Assembly (NCBI GenBank): GCA_008330645.1 | Contig: VLTN01000013.1 | Span: 1-64,000, forward strand | Direction of reading: 5' to 3' | Source: Cafeteria roenbergensis | Taxonomy: Eukaryota > Sar > Bigyra > Bicosoecida > Cafeteriaceae | Length of the DNA stretch: 64,000 nt | Shown: piece after piece, positions 1 through 10,848 of the stretch | How positions within the stretch are numbered: position 1 is the first letter of the stretch | How the letters are laid out: every line of letters begins with the position of its first letter | Translations under genes and position numbers: made by a program | Notes under the pieces: model-generated | What the model saw: only the letters and a program-made list of their open reading frames with translations | Database searches by the model: none | What the model was told of the DNA's origin: nothing

Positions 1-535
1 CGAGGGCGCGAGGCAACGCGTTCCGGCGAGCGGGCGGTCGAGGCTGCCAACGGGCACACGGCCGCGCGTTTCCGAGGGCGCGAGGCAACGCGTTCCGGCG
101 AGCGGGCGGTCGAGGCTGCCAACGGGCACACGGCCGCGCGTTTCCGAGGGCGCGAGGCAACGCGTTCCGGCGAGCGGGCGGTCGAGGCTGCCAACGGGCA
201 CACGGCCGCGCGTTTCCGAGGGCGCGAGGCAACGCGTTCCGGCGAGCGGGCGGTCGAGGCTGCCAACGGGCACACGGCCGCGCGTTTCCGAGGGCGCGAG
301 GCAACGCGTTCCGGCGAGCGGGCGGTCGAGGCTGCCAACGGGCACACGGCCGCGCGTTTCCGAGGGCGCGAGGCAACGCGTTCCGGCGAGCGGGCGGTCG
401 AGGCTGCCAACGGGCACACGGCCGCGCGTTTCCGAGGGCGCGAGGCAACGCGTTCCGGCGAGCGGGCGGTCGAGGCTGCCAACGGGCACACGGCCGCGCG
501 TTTCCGAGGGCGCGAGGCAATGCGTACCGGAGGAA
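1..535. repeat. 72-bp tandem array next to the LINE 5' end
   Basis: A 72-bp unit starting cgagggcgcgaggcaacg is repeated head to tail at 1, 73, 145, 217, 289, 361 and 433. The seven complete units look identical, and a partial, diverged eighth starts at 505. The array probably continues upstream of the window. It directly abuts the LINE coding region. In the last partial unit an acg has become atg at 520, which opens the long LINE frame. Tandem promoter monomers are known at the 5' end of some LINEs, so it may be the element's 5' UTR, but an ordinary minisatellite is also possible. Confidence 0.95.
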
Positions 536-825
536 GGGCGGCTGCGGGGGCCCGGAGGACCACGGCCGGGCGTTCTGAGAGGCGTGTGGACGGGCGGACC
601 GAGGGGCGCGCGACCGCGTGTGGCCAGAGGCGCACAGCTGTGGGTCCCGGACGGGTGCTCGTCAGCGCTTGCAGTCCCGGCACGCAGCGTCTCCTTGCCG
701 GCTCTGCCAGGAGCCGCGCCGCAAACTGCGGAACTGAGAGCCATCTCAATCCTTCAGCGATTCTCAGGGGCTACCTGGCCAGAAAAGCCAGACTGGAGAA
801 CACAAAACGAGTGACTGTGAACAGC

Positions 826-3800
826 ATGACAGCACCCCAGATGCTGCAAGACTTGGCCCAAAGAGGCGGCCTGACCGCAGTGGCGCTCCAGGACAACTTT
901 TCCGACGCCCAATTGCGTCAGCTGGCCGGAGCCGCAGGCCTAACAGTGGCGCTTAGCCAAGACAAGTCAAACGTGGCGCAGATGCTTGCCCGGGAGGTCA
1001 CCGAGAGGCGACCGCAGCCAGTGGTTCCACGCAGGCAGCAGGACTCGGACCAGGACGACGATGACTCGGACGGCGACGAGGCTGCCGCGACCAGAAGCCC
1101 CAACCGGGGAAACGGTGGGCAGATCGGAGGTGCCGGCGCACGTGAGGATTCACTGCCGGTGGATGGCGGAGCAGCCATGGAGGAGGAGAGCCAGCCACCG
1201 GAGACTCAGGACACGTCGGGTGACGACGAAGACGGGTCGGGGGAGGATGATGATGTCGTTGGTGGAGACTGTGACGGGGCGTCAATGGATGAAGACGCAG
1301 TGAGTGCGGAGGAGAGCGAGGCGTCGGGAGGTGAGGACGCGGCGGATGGGAACACTGGTGCATGGCTGGTGGATGGATGCCAAGCTACTGGGAGCCAGAC
1401 CAGAGGCTCCATGGACTATGGCACAACGGACGAGGCCAGTGACGAGGGGTCGGAGGACGACGGCGAGGCGAGTGAGGAGGAGGACTGGCAGATGACGGGC
1501 GACAGCGCAGCCAACCAGGACCAAGTCGAGGAGACAATGGACGACGGAGGATGGAGTCCGAGGAGCGAGACGTCAAAGGATGATGGCGCCTCGGTCGAGG
1601 AGGAGGACGGGTCGCTGGCGGGCGACAGCGCAGCCAGGGCGGAGCGAGAGGGGTCGACGGTGGACAATGGTGAATCGGGGGAGGTGGAGGATGACCCGGC
1701 GGCGGATGATGAGGAGGCGAGTAGGGAGGAGGACGAGTCGGCGGAGGAGACTGGCGCAACTGGCGGAGCGCTGGGTCCATCGGCTGCAAACGCGGCGGGG
1801 GACCCGAGTGTAGGACAGGTTCACAGCACCATGCCGCAGCTCGAGGTGGAGGTGCCGGCGGCGGCAGGAGTCACAGGGCAGTTGGCCGGAGCGAACCGGA
1901 CAGCGGAGCCACCGACGGGCGAGGAGGGGGACATGGATGCAAGCCACGGATTGGAGGGGGATGACGCGGAGGACGTGACGGGAGCGATGCCGGAAGCAGG
2001 AGGCAACGAGACGCCACTCTCTGACGGAGAGAGGGCGTGTGGGGACGGGCGGTGCAAGCGGTGCTCCACCAGCTCTCCGGACAGCCTCGCCAAGGGAGCC
2101 TTTCTGAGACACGGATGTCCCTCCAAGAAGTGGGTGCAGTGGTACATCAAGGCGCTGCTCCGGCAGTGCACCTTCGGCGAGGCCTTTGCCGCGGACAAAC
2201 TGCGGCAGCTCAAGGCGGTGAGCGATCACGTGCCGGTGGCGCTCGAGCCCACCTTACAGCATGGCACCATGGCAGCGGCGGCGTCCCTGGCGGGTGCTGG
2301 GCGCAGAGGCAACGCGGAGGGCCACCCGACCGTCGAGCAAGCGGCGGGAATAAGGGTGCAGCTCACCACGGTAGCGGCCCTGAAGGCGTATCTGCGGCGC
2401 CAAAACGGCACTTCCGCCAAGGACCTGGCGAAGAGCATGGCGTCGGCGGGCACCGTCGCGCAGGACTGGGAGACGCTGGAGGCATTGGTGGACCTGCACC
2501 CGAGCGAGGAGGAGGTGGTAGACGGCACGGTGGAGGGAGAAGCGCCGGACCTCACCGACTCCGAGCTTCGGGAAATGGTGTCGGCGGCGATCCAGTCGAT
2601 GCCGCACAAGAAGGCCGTGGGCCCGGACGGCATGGTCGCGAAGCAGCTGGAGAACATCGCCGAGAAGGACCTGGATGCGCTCGTGTCATTTGTCCGAAGG
2701 GCGTTGAGGAACGACCTCTCTGCCGAGGAGCGCAGGGTCCTCGGGTCGTCAACCCTGATGGCGATTCCCAAGGGCAACGGCAAGATCAGGCCGGTGGCCA
2801 TGGTCTCGGGCCTGGGCAAGCTGGTGGGCAAGGTGGTGAACACCATCCTGGGGAAGCACGGATTGCTGGACCAGCTGCGCGCTTCCAGTTCCTGGGCTGC
2901 CGAGACGGGTCGTGCAGGCTGGTCCATGCTGTCCGCACCGCGTTCGAGGAGGGAGGAGATCAGAAACGGTGGTGGTAGCGTTGGACATGGCCAACGCCTA
3001 CAACTCCGTCTCCAGGCGCGCGATGATCGAGGAGGTGCGGCGGTTGGACGAGAAGCTCGTGCCGGCGGTGCTGGCGCTGTACGGCTCGTCCAGCCCGCTC
3101 CTCTTTGCCACGGACGAGGGCGAGGTCTTTGAGCTGGAGTCCAACAGGGGCGTGCGTCAAGGCGACCCGGCAGCGGGCGCACTGTTTGCGATCGCAGTGC
3201 ACCCCCTGGTGGACGAGGTGAGGCGCGCCTTCCCAGATGTGCTCATCTTGCAGATGGCCGACGACACGACGCTCGTGGGCCCGAGGAGGAGCGCCTTCAA
3301 GGCAGCCCAGATGCTGGCCGAGCGGCTCAGCACGGTGGGGCTGCGGATGAACGCCGACAAGACCCAGGTGCTGTGCAAACGTGGACAGCGCGAGGGAACG
3401 AAGGCCAGAATCCAGCGGGAGATTAAACGGAGTAGGGACGATCCAGGGTCCCCACCCTCGGTGCTGGAGGGGTGCCACCTCACCGAACGGAGCGTGGCGG
3501 TGCTGCAGTGTCCTGTGGGGGAGGAACTCCTCGCCGGAGGTGGCACTTGAGCACTCGATGAAGCGACTGGAGAAGGAGTTCGGGCCGGCCGCGGAGCGCC
3601 TGCTCGCGGGCATCGAGGTCTGCGGGCTCAAGCGGGCGCACCACCTGCTGCTGTCGGTGGTGGGCCAGAAGTTCAGCTACCTGCACAGAGCAGCGGGTGC
3701 GGCGGCGGGCCAGGAGCTGGCGGTGTTCCATGCGGCGCTGCTGGCCAACCTGGCGGCAGTGGCGCACAAGACGGAGCTGGATGCGATCGGCCACGCGCTC

Positions 3801-6298
3801 TCGGACGAGATGTGCACGGTGACCGAGGACGGCTTCCGTGAGGCCATGTCCAAGGCCATCGAGGCGCTTGTTCGGGGGCTGCCGGACGAGCACGCAAGGC
3901 GGGAGGCGTGGTGGGCGCTCCTGGGCCGGGAAGCCGACGGTGTGACTCGGCTCGCATCGGCAGCGTCCAACCCGGCCTTGAAGAAGGGAGGCTACGCTCA
4001 GATGAGGCTGGCAAAGATGCTGAGCAAGGGCTGCAAAGCCGGGGGCATGGGCCTGCCTGGCGTGGCGCAGTTCCGCTTCGAAGCGACAGCGGGCTTCATC
4101 GAGGCCGTTCGGGACATGCGGAAAGGGCGGTTCGAGATGGCGCCACCGCCGGAGGAGGCCCTCGACGGACCCGGCACTGGTGGAGGCGGAGGCGAAGCGG
4201 CGTCGGGAGTGGTGCCGGAGCGGGACCAGCCAACGCCGGCGAGGCGGAAGCGGAGGATGAGTCGGGTGCGGCGGCTGCTGCAGCGGGCGGCACGCCGTGG
4301 GTGGACCACCCGGCGGTCGGAGAGAGCGAGTCCAAGGAGGACTGCGAGGAGGGGCCGGCGCACGGGCAGCAGCTTGCAGGTACGCTGGACGGCTGGCTCG
4401 TCAGCGGTACGGGGGGAGCGGCTGAACCGGGGCATCAGCCAACACCGACAAGCGGAGGCCAGACGGTCGGCGGAGGTGCGGCTGCCGCCAGCGCGGCGGG
4501 AGCGGCGACCGAGATGACGACGAGCGGCGGCGGCGCAGCGGCAGCTAGTGCGGCTGGCGCTCCAACCGGCCAAGAGACATCTGATGCCGCACAGCCGAGA
4601 GCGGATGCGGCACAGGTCTACTCGGTCAGGCGAACGCCGGCGATCGGGTTGGCCAGGGACGGACCCGACGCGGACGCGGACGGCAACGACCCCAACTGGA
4701 AGGGCATCTCGCTCAAGAAACTCGTGAGGAGCTCGCTGAAGCGCTCAGACCGCAGCGATGCGACCAAGGAGGTGGGCGACATCCTGCTGCGATGCGAGGA
4801 GGTCGCCAAGGGAGCCTACCGGGACTACGAGCGGGACAGCAAGGAGTACAAGGACGCCTGCACCGAGGCACGGTACTTCAGGCCGGACAAGGACTGCGTC
4901 GTGGGCAAGGAGGCCGACCTTCATGCCGCCAGGGTGAAGAAGCGCTACCAGCTGGCGCACGTGTGGAGGTCGGACATCGCGGGGGCTGTCGAGGGCCTGG
5001 AAGAGCTGCGCGCCGAGATCGAGGAGCTGGCGCTGGAGGCGATGATGGAGCTCGGATCTCACGACGAGTCGTCGGATGACATGGAGGCAGCGGCAAACCT
5101 GGTGGAGGAGTTCATCAGGGCATGCAAGGGAGCCCGCTGCCTGGCCGCAGCGACAGGGTTCGAGGGCTTCTTGCCCGACACCCTGGGTAAGCTGCCGGGC
5201 GAGCTGAAGGCCAAGCTCCGCAAGTGCCTGTACGGCGACGGGGTGGTGAAGCTTGCGAACGAGCAGACCGAGGCGCCCTGGCAGCGCAAGATGGTGCTGC
5301 ATCACGACGACATGCTGCGCATCAAGCACGAGTGCGTCTTCCTGCGCCGTCTGGCCAAGGCGCGCAGGGCCTGCACAGCGCGCTGCAGGGCCGAGGCGCT
5401 AGCCAAGGGCACGACGGAGAAGCGTGTCGCCAACATCGACGACCCGGCCATGCTGCGCGTCATGAGCGACCTGGTCGCGTTCCGAGAGGCGTGCGTGCCG
5501 GGAACGCACTACTGGCTCCGCAACACGATGATGGGACCCCGCGGGCTCACGGACGAGGAGTTCGCGGTGGTGGAACGCTACCGCATCGGAGCCTCCGAGG
5601 CAGACCACGTGGTACCAGATGGCGTGTCGATCAACTGCGCGTGCGTGCAGGGGGACACCACGGCGAGAGGCACTGTCCACATGGGCGGGGTCTCCGGTGT
5701 GGCACACCACCTGGCGCGCTGCCGCTGCGGCAAGGGCTCCACCATCCGGGCGCACAACGACGTCCGCGACGTCCTGCACGCGGCGGTGCGCTCGGCGGGG
5801 CTACAGTCGGTCGTGGAGCCCTCCAGCTGGCAGGACGGGCAGACGCGCTTCGGATCCCAGCCGGGGTCCAGCGAGGCCGCGCGCAAGCGACCGGACCTAC
5901 GGGTGCACGTCGACTTCGAGACCACCTGTCTCGTCGACGTGCAGATCACCTCGGCGGTGAGCAAGTCCTACGTGACGCAGGGCCTGCAGAACATGGACGC
6001 CTTTCTCGAGCGCCGTGAGAATGACAAGATGAGGGAGTACAAGAAGAGCTCAGCTACAAAGGACAACTTGAGCTCCATTGTGCCCTTCGTCGTCACGACC
6101 ACGGGACGCATGGGACCGGCGGCCTTCGCCTTCCTCAAGAAGGTGGCGGACACGGCCTTCGGCGACCGGCCGAGGGAGCGTGCGCGCTGGGCCTTCCGCT
6201 GGCTGTCGAGGCTGAACGAGGTCATCGCCAAGGGACTGGCGACCCAGCTGATCGGGCAGACGCAGTACCTGCGACAGCAGGTGGAGCGTATGCGGTGA
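826..6298 (+). pseudogene. LINE polyprotein (reverse transcriptase / REL endonuclease), frame-broken
   Basis: A plausible start is the ATG at 826 (MTAPQMLQDLAQ), inside a frame open from 520. About 1,040-1,960 encodes a long Asp/Glu-rich stretch. RT finger motifs lie in the first frame (KAVGPDGM near 2611, IPKGNGKIRPVAM near 2764). Motif A (ALDMANAYNS, near 2975), motif B (GVRQGDPAAGA, near 3149) and motif C (MADDTTLVG, near 3250) are in another frame. The thumb region, from about 3541, is in a third frame. The rest, to 6298, including a CxC/HH/CxC/H cluster (5637-5765) and the endonuclease core RPDLRVHVDF..LVDVQIT (near 5890), is in a fourth. Frame changes lie near 2.88-2.95, 3.5 and 4.15-4.25 kb. 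The RT catalytic ADD and the endonuclease PD...D residues are intact; only the frame is lost. Confidence 0.82.
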
Positions 6299-9254
6299 GC
6301 AGGGGCGGCTGAGTGGCGACTCGAGGCAATGTGATGGGAGTGATCTGGGCTTGGGACTTGGGATTGTGGGTTTGGCGCGGTTTGTGACTCATTGGTGATG
6401 GAGTTGCTGGATTGGTGATTGGTGAGTCTGTGAATCGAGTGTGTGGTATGGTTACGCGAGTTTTCGACCCCCCCCAACGATGTTCACCAGCAGCAGCAAA
6501 CGTTAGCAGGTGAGGCTGCGAAGACATGCAGTGCCTCAGGAAGGCCCCTGGCCCGATTTCGCAGATACCCTCTGCTGCAAGCAGCTCCATGGCTTCACCG
6601 GACGCACCCGTTGCATCCAGCATGGCCAGAATCTGGCGAGGATGTAGCCCGCAGGAACCCATCTCGTCCAGCAGTCTCAGCGAGAGCAGCCGCATGACGC
6701 TGGAGCTCAGCCAAAACTTGTCATCCAGGGATTTGCGGAGGACACCTTGGTCGACAAGGGCGTCGGCTTCGATTTTGGCATCTTTTTCAAGGTCCTTCCG
6801 CTCGGCCAGCTCCTTGAAGTCAGTGTTCAAAAGCGGCAGCTTCGACGCGCCCAGCGCCCAAGAGACCGTCTGAGGAGCTGCTCCAACGGGAATCGTTGCG
6901 AACCCGGTGACGATCAGCTTGGCCACGGGTTGCTCGACCGCAAACGCAAACGCGGCAACCTCGGCTTGCTCCATCGTCGAGATCGGATCCCATTGCTCAT
7001 CACTTCGCTCTGTATGGTCAAAGGCCTCCACCAGCCGCCTCGCGGATGGCCGTAGCTCGTCCAACACTGAGGCCAGGTGCTTCCACGCTGGGCGTTCGCG
7101 CAGCTGGACCAGCTGTTCTGCAATCGCTGGCGGCTCGGCATGCAGCTTTCCACGAAGCTCGTTCACAATGCGAGGAATGTCGCTCAGCGTGCTCTCCTTC
7201 AGCTCTGGGAGGCATGAGAGCAAAAAGTGAAGGGCCTCGTCACCGCTGAAGCGATTCAGTCTTGCTGGCTGGCTGATCTTGGTGATGTTGACGCTGTCAA
7301 CTTGGCCCACCAGACCTGGGTAATGGGCGATGCGAGGATCGTCCTGCATCGCCTTCGGGTTTAGAAGCACCTTCCGGCCGACTGTTGGCGACCCCATGAC
7401 AAAGGTCTCAAAGTCCTCAAGACCGTTCATGAGTGTGGTCAGCTGGGTCCGGAATCTACGGCCCAGTGGGACATACTTGAAGAGCTCCTGAAACTCGTCC
7501 ACAATCAGGAAGACGCGGACTTTACGACCAGGCGTGGAGGAAGCCGGTTGGATAGTCCCTCCGAAAACATCCTCCCAGCAGTCTGGATGCCAGGGGTTGC
7601 TCTCCATTTTGCGCTCCAGCTCAGTGTCACGCAGCAGTCCTGCCTGCCACAGTGCGAATTGAACGCACGCAACAGGATGTGGCACGAAAGCTGCTGTAGC
7701 ATGCCTGGCATCAAACACCGATTGAAGAGCCGAACCGTCGAGCTTGACCACGACAACATCGGCGACCCGAGAGCGTGGAATCACGTCGACGGCTGCCTTT
7801 GCAGCCTCCCAGACGAGCGTGGTCTTGCCGGAGCCCTTGGGTCCGGACAGGAACTTGACATTCGTGGTGGTTAATCTTCGCTCTCGAAAGGCGAGGTCGA
7901 AGACGCTCTCAAACACGGCGGACACAACATTTTCGCGCTGTCGCGTTCCAAGGAACAAGGACAGCCTAGGGTCTGACTGCGCGGTGCGGAGCGCCTTCCA
8001 CGCAAGCTTGGAAGCCTGAACCTCGTCGTAGCGTTTAAGCTCACCAGACTGGCCATAGCTCGATGAGTACTTAACCAATGCGTTCATGGCCCTCACGAAG
8101 GAGTCCCTCTTGGCCTGCTCCTCGGCCTCGCGCTTGGCCTTCTCGGCCTGCTCCTCGGCCTCGCGCTTGGCCTTCTCGGCCTGCTCCTCGGCCTCGCGCC
8201 TTTCCTTCTCGGCCTGCTCCTTGGCCTTCTCGTCAGCCTCCAAAAGCAGCTTCCTGGCGTGATCCTGCACTGTTCTCATGGTGGACGGCTCAGCCAGGGC
8301 CTCTGCCAAGCTTCCAGCGACGCCCCGGAGGTGTCCAAGACGGTGCCACTCGGCCAGCAGATCTATGTCGCGTCCCGATTTCAGGGCCACCTCGGCCTTG
8401 CTCAGCACGCCTTCCAAAGGGGCATCGGCTCCGGCGTCGATGCTCGCGTCGCCGAGCTGGCCCAGGAGAGCGTTGGAGTGCTTGTCCTCGCCGGTTGATA
8501 TAAGCCGATCAGCGGCACGAAGCTTGCTGAAGAACTGAATCGCTTTTTGGGCTGTCTTTACCCGGAAGCGGACCTGTGAAGGCGGGGTTTCGCTGAAAGC
8601 CAGGCCACCGGTAATCAAGCCAATCACGTCGTCCTCAGCATCTTCCGGCGACACCCGGGATGCGTGCTGCTCATTTCCGGCTCGCGGAGCTGGCTTGGGG
8701 TGGAATGCAGTCCCTGCTCCACGGGCCACGGCACTGCGGGGCGGAGCTGCTACACTGGCAGCGGCGGCAGCAGCACTGGAGGAGGAATTGCCAGAGGGAG
8801 AACCAGAGCGAGAGCCCGTGCCGCCGCAAGCCCAAGAGAGATTGTCAGAGCCTTTACCACGAGAAGCAGTCGCGGCTGAGGAAGCCGCCGCTGCCCCGGC
8901 ACCTGCGTGTACGGCTGCAGCAAGCCCACCGGCCCCAGCATCGCTGCTTCTTCCAAGTCGGTGATATGTGCCAATGCTCGCCTCCGTGCTGCGCTCCTGG
9001 TGCTCTTTGCGCTCTGCGGGACGACGCTCATCCGCTGCTCCGGCTCGACGCTGGCCCTTCTCCGCAGCGGGCTGGGCAGAAGAGTCACCGGCATCGTCCA
9101 CTCCCTCTCGGCGGGATCGCTTGCCAGTCGGGGCATCGCCGCCAACACCGCCCTCGCGCTCGCCCTCGCGCTCGCGCTTGGCGGCGCGCAGGCCGCTTTC
9201 CCAAACTTGCAACGACGAGGACCAGGACGAAGACGACGGAGGGTGGTCTGCCAT
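6222..9254 (-). CDS. P-loop NTPase, possible Crinkler/RHS (CR) type; 3' end overrun by LINE
   Basis: The start chosen is the ATG at 9254 (MADHPPSSSSWSSS), which has a strong context (ccATGg); the frame opens slightly upstream. The order of parts is: a low-complexity Ser/Arg/Ala-rich N-terminus, a charged coiled coil made of AEEQAEKAKRE units (about residues 341-385), a Walker A motif GPKGSGKTT (near residue 470), a Walker B motif VFLIVDEFQE (near 584), and an all-alpha, winged-helix-like region. A P-loop NTPase with a DEFQ-type Walker B and retroelement association recalls the CR (Crinkler-RHS) family, whose members carry a C-terminal effector domain; that assignment is inference. No such domain is visible here, because at 6461 the frame enters the antisense LINE tail and stops at 6222. 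Everything after GGSKTR is LINE-derived, so the original C-terminus is displaced out of the window or lost. It could instead be another AAA+/STAND-like ATPase. Confidence 0.7.
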   Translation of the reverse strand: MADHPPSSSSWSSSLQVWESGLRAAKREREGEREGGVGGDAPTGKRSRREGVDDAGDSSAQPAAEKGQRRAGAADERRPAERKEHQERSTEASIGTYHRLGRSSDAGAGGLAAAVHAGAGAAAASSAATASRGKGSDNLSWACGGTGSRSGSPSGNSSSSAAAAAASVAAPPRSAVARGAGTAFHPKPAPRAGNEQHASRVSPEDAEDDVIGLITGGLAFSETPPSQVRFRVKTAQKAIQFFSKLRAADRLISTGEDKHSNALLGQLGDASIDAGADAPLEGVLSKAEVALKSGRDIDLLAEWHRLGHLRGVAGSLAEALAEPSTMRTVQDHARKLLLEADEKAKEQAEKERREAEEQAEKAKREAEEQAEKAKREAEEQAKRDSFVRAMNALVKYSSSYGQSGELKRYDEVQASKLAWKALRTAQSDPRLSLFLGTRQRENVVSAVFESVFDLAFRERRLTTTNVKFLSGPKGSGKTTLVWEAAKAAVDVIPRSRVADVVVVKLDGSALQSVFDARHATAAFVPHPVACVQFALWQAGLLRDTELERKMESNPWHPDCWEDVFGGTIQPASSTPGRKVRVFLIVDEFQELFKYVPLGRRFRTQLTTLMNGLEDFETFVMGSPTVGRKVLLNPKAMQDDPRIAHYPGLVGQVDSVNITKISQPARLNRFSGDEALHFLLSCLPELKESTLSDIPRIVNELRGKLHAEPPAIAEQLVQLRERPAWKHLASVLDELRPSARRLVEAFDHTERSDEQWDPISTMEQAEVAAFAFAVEQPVAKLIVTGFATIPVGAAPQTVSWALGASKLPLLNTDFKELAERKDLEKDAKIEADALVDQGVLRKSLDDKFWLSSSVMRLLSLRLLDEMGSCGLHPRQILAMLDATGASGEAMELLAAEGICEIGPGAFLRHCMSSQPHLLTFAAAGEHRWGGSKTRVTIPHTRFTDSPITNPATPSPMSHKPRQTHNPKSQAQITPITLPRVATQPPLLTAYAPPAVAGTASARSAGSPVPWR
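6299..6460 (+). other. LINE 3' untranslated tail
   Basis: This stretch follows the LINE stop codon and is shared, with a few substitutions and small indels, with 10539-10701. It is rich in short tggtgatt-like motifs and ends in ggtatggtNacgcgag without a poly(A) tract. Read antisense it supplies the last codons of the neighbouring NTPase frame. Confidence 0.75.
8112..8231 (-). repeat. 33-bp tandem repeat coding the NTPase coiled coil
   Basis: About 3.6 copies of a 33-bp unit (starts at 8112, 8145, 8178 and 8211) encode repeated AEEQAEKAKRE. The first two units are identical and the later ones diverge. An 11-residue period fits a hendecad coiled coil, and such repeats expand and contract easily. 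Confidence 0.85.
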
Positions 9255-9894
9255 GGTCGCGGGAGTGGGCAGTGGCCTCAGGCGCTGCGCTCTGCGGCGG
9301 AGGGGCGGCAGCGAGCAGGGCACAATGGGACGCAGAGCAAACTGTCTTTGACAAACCACAGCGCGCGAGCACGCTGCAGCCGTCCCTCAGCGTCACCCCC
9401 GCCCAGCACAACGGCCGGCAACGTGCACGCTGTGATCATGCCATGAAGGCACTGCGAGGGTGGGTGCCAGCGGTGCGCCGGCCAGCGCGGCAGCGAGAGC
9501 GACCTGGAAAACGGAACGGCCGCCTCCGCCGCGCCTCACGATCCACGGGGCCGAGCAGCACCAGCCCCAAGACGGGCGCAGCAAGCTCGGGAAGAAGGAG
9601 CGGGGAGCAGTGCGGGGCAGCGGGCGGCCGCGTTTGCTGCTCGCTCTGGCCCGCAAGAGTGCAGTCTTCTTTGGCAGTCGCGACCATCGGCAGAGCCCGC
9701 GTCCGCGGCAGAGCTCTTTCGCCGGCGGCATTTGCAGGGCCTTGCACCAAGGCGCGCTTGGGCCGCCACACGCAGGCGAGGGACCGATGCTTGGCCCATG
9801 AGGTGGGTGTGGCGCCAAAAGAACATGCCCCGGGGCGCTCGGCTCGGCCCTCACGAGGGCGCGCCGCTGAACGCTCTGAGGGTGCTGGCCCAGG
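9255..9894. other. NTPase upstream region up to the truncated LINE copy
   Basis: About 640 bases lie between the NTPase start and the 5' truncation point of the second LINE copy. Stop-free frames exist on both strands, but none shows a domain, a good start or splice logic. I take it as the NTPase promoter/5' UTR plus pre-insertion flank. Confidence 0.4.
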
Positions 9895-10701
9895 ACAGCA
9901 CCGCGAGAGGCACCGTCCACATCGGCGGGGTCTCCGGTGTGGCGCATCACCTGGCGCGCTGCCGCTGCGGCAAGGGCTCCACCATCCGGGCGCACAACGA
10001 CGTCCGCGACGTCCTGCACGCGGCGGTGCGCTCGGCGGGGCTACAGTCGGTGGTGGAGCCCTCCAGCTGGCAGGACGGGCAGGCGCGCTTCGGATCCCAG
10101 CCGGGGTCCAGCGAGGCCGCGCGCAAGCGACCGGACCTGCGGGTGCACGTCGACTTCGAGACCACCTGTCTCGTCGACGTGCAGATCACCTCGGCGGTGA
10201 GCAAGTCCTACGTGACGCAGGGCCTGCAGAGCATGGACGCCTTTCTCGAGCGCCGTGAGAGTGATAAGATGAGGGAGTACAAGAAGAGCTCAGCTACAAA
10301 GGACAACTTGAGCTCCATTGTGCCCTTCGTCGTCACGACCACGGGACGCATGGGACCGGCGGCCTTCGCCTTCCTCAAGAAGGTGGCGGACACGGCCTTC
10401 GGCGACCGGCCGAGGGAGCGTGCGCGCTGGGCCTTTCGCTGGCTGTCGAGGCTGAACGAGGTCATCGCCAAGGGACTGGCGACCCAGCTGATCGGGCAGA
10501 CGCAGTACCTGCGACAGCAGGTGGAGCGTATGCGGTGAGCAGGGGCGGCTGAGTGGCGACTCGAGGCAGTGTGATGGCAGGGATCTGGGACTTGAGACTT
10601 GGGATTGTGGGTTTGGCGGGGTTTGTGATTCATCGGTGATGGAGTTGCTGGATTGGTGATTGGTGAGTCTGTGAATCGAGTGTGTGGTATGGTGACGCGA
10701 G
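9895..10701 (+). mobile_element. 5'-truncated second copy of the same LINE
   Basis: The sequence matches 5655-6460 along its whole length at roughly 97% identity by eye. It keeps the C-terminal Cys/His cluster, the endonuclease core (RPDLRVHVDF..LVDVQIT), the stop at 10536-10538 and the 3' tail. The 5' truncation is typical of incomplete target-primed reverse transcription. The 3' end is again acgcgag, followed 12 bases later by a run of 11 C. I see no clear target-site duplication. Both copies have the same orientation, and the NTPase gene lies between them on the opposite strand. Confidence 0.9.
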
Positions 10702-10848
10702 TGCATTTAGCTCCCCCCCCCCCTGACCCCCAAAGCGGCTGAGACACCTGGTTGGTCTTGCGCCGTGCGTGCTTCAGGTCTCGAGGCCCCAGCAGGAGCG
10801 TCGCTGCTTTTCGCGCTCACCTTGCTTGACAGGGCGACGTGGCTTGCC

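Larger units (their letters stand above)
505..6460 (+). mobile_element. Non-LTR retrotransposon (LINE) with RT and REL endonuclease, nearly full length
   Basis: The element carries an acidic N-terminal region, a reverse transcriptase, and a C-terminal Cys/His cluster followed by a PD-(D/E)XK-type restriction-like endonuclease. That order is typical of the R2/CRE/NeSL group of LINEs. The 3' boundary is set by comparison with a second copy whose shared sequence ends at 10701; here it ends at acgcgag, 6460. There is no poly(A) tail. A run of eight C begins 8 bases beyond the 3' end. The 5' boundary is uncertain: it may include the 72-bp array. The reading frame is interrupted several times, so this copy should not be autonomous. 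Confidence 0.85.

Noticed and set aside
1-535. The tandem array as a CRISPR array
   Set aside because: Units are contiguous 72-bp copies with no variable spacers, and the genome is eukaryotic.
505-6460. Reading the reverse transcriptase as an LTR element or retrovirus
   Set aside because: There are no LTRs, RNase H/integrase or protease; the 5'-truncated second copy and the C-terminal PD...D endonuclease fit a REL-type LINE.
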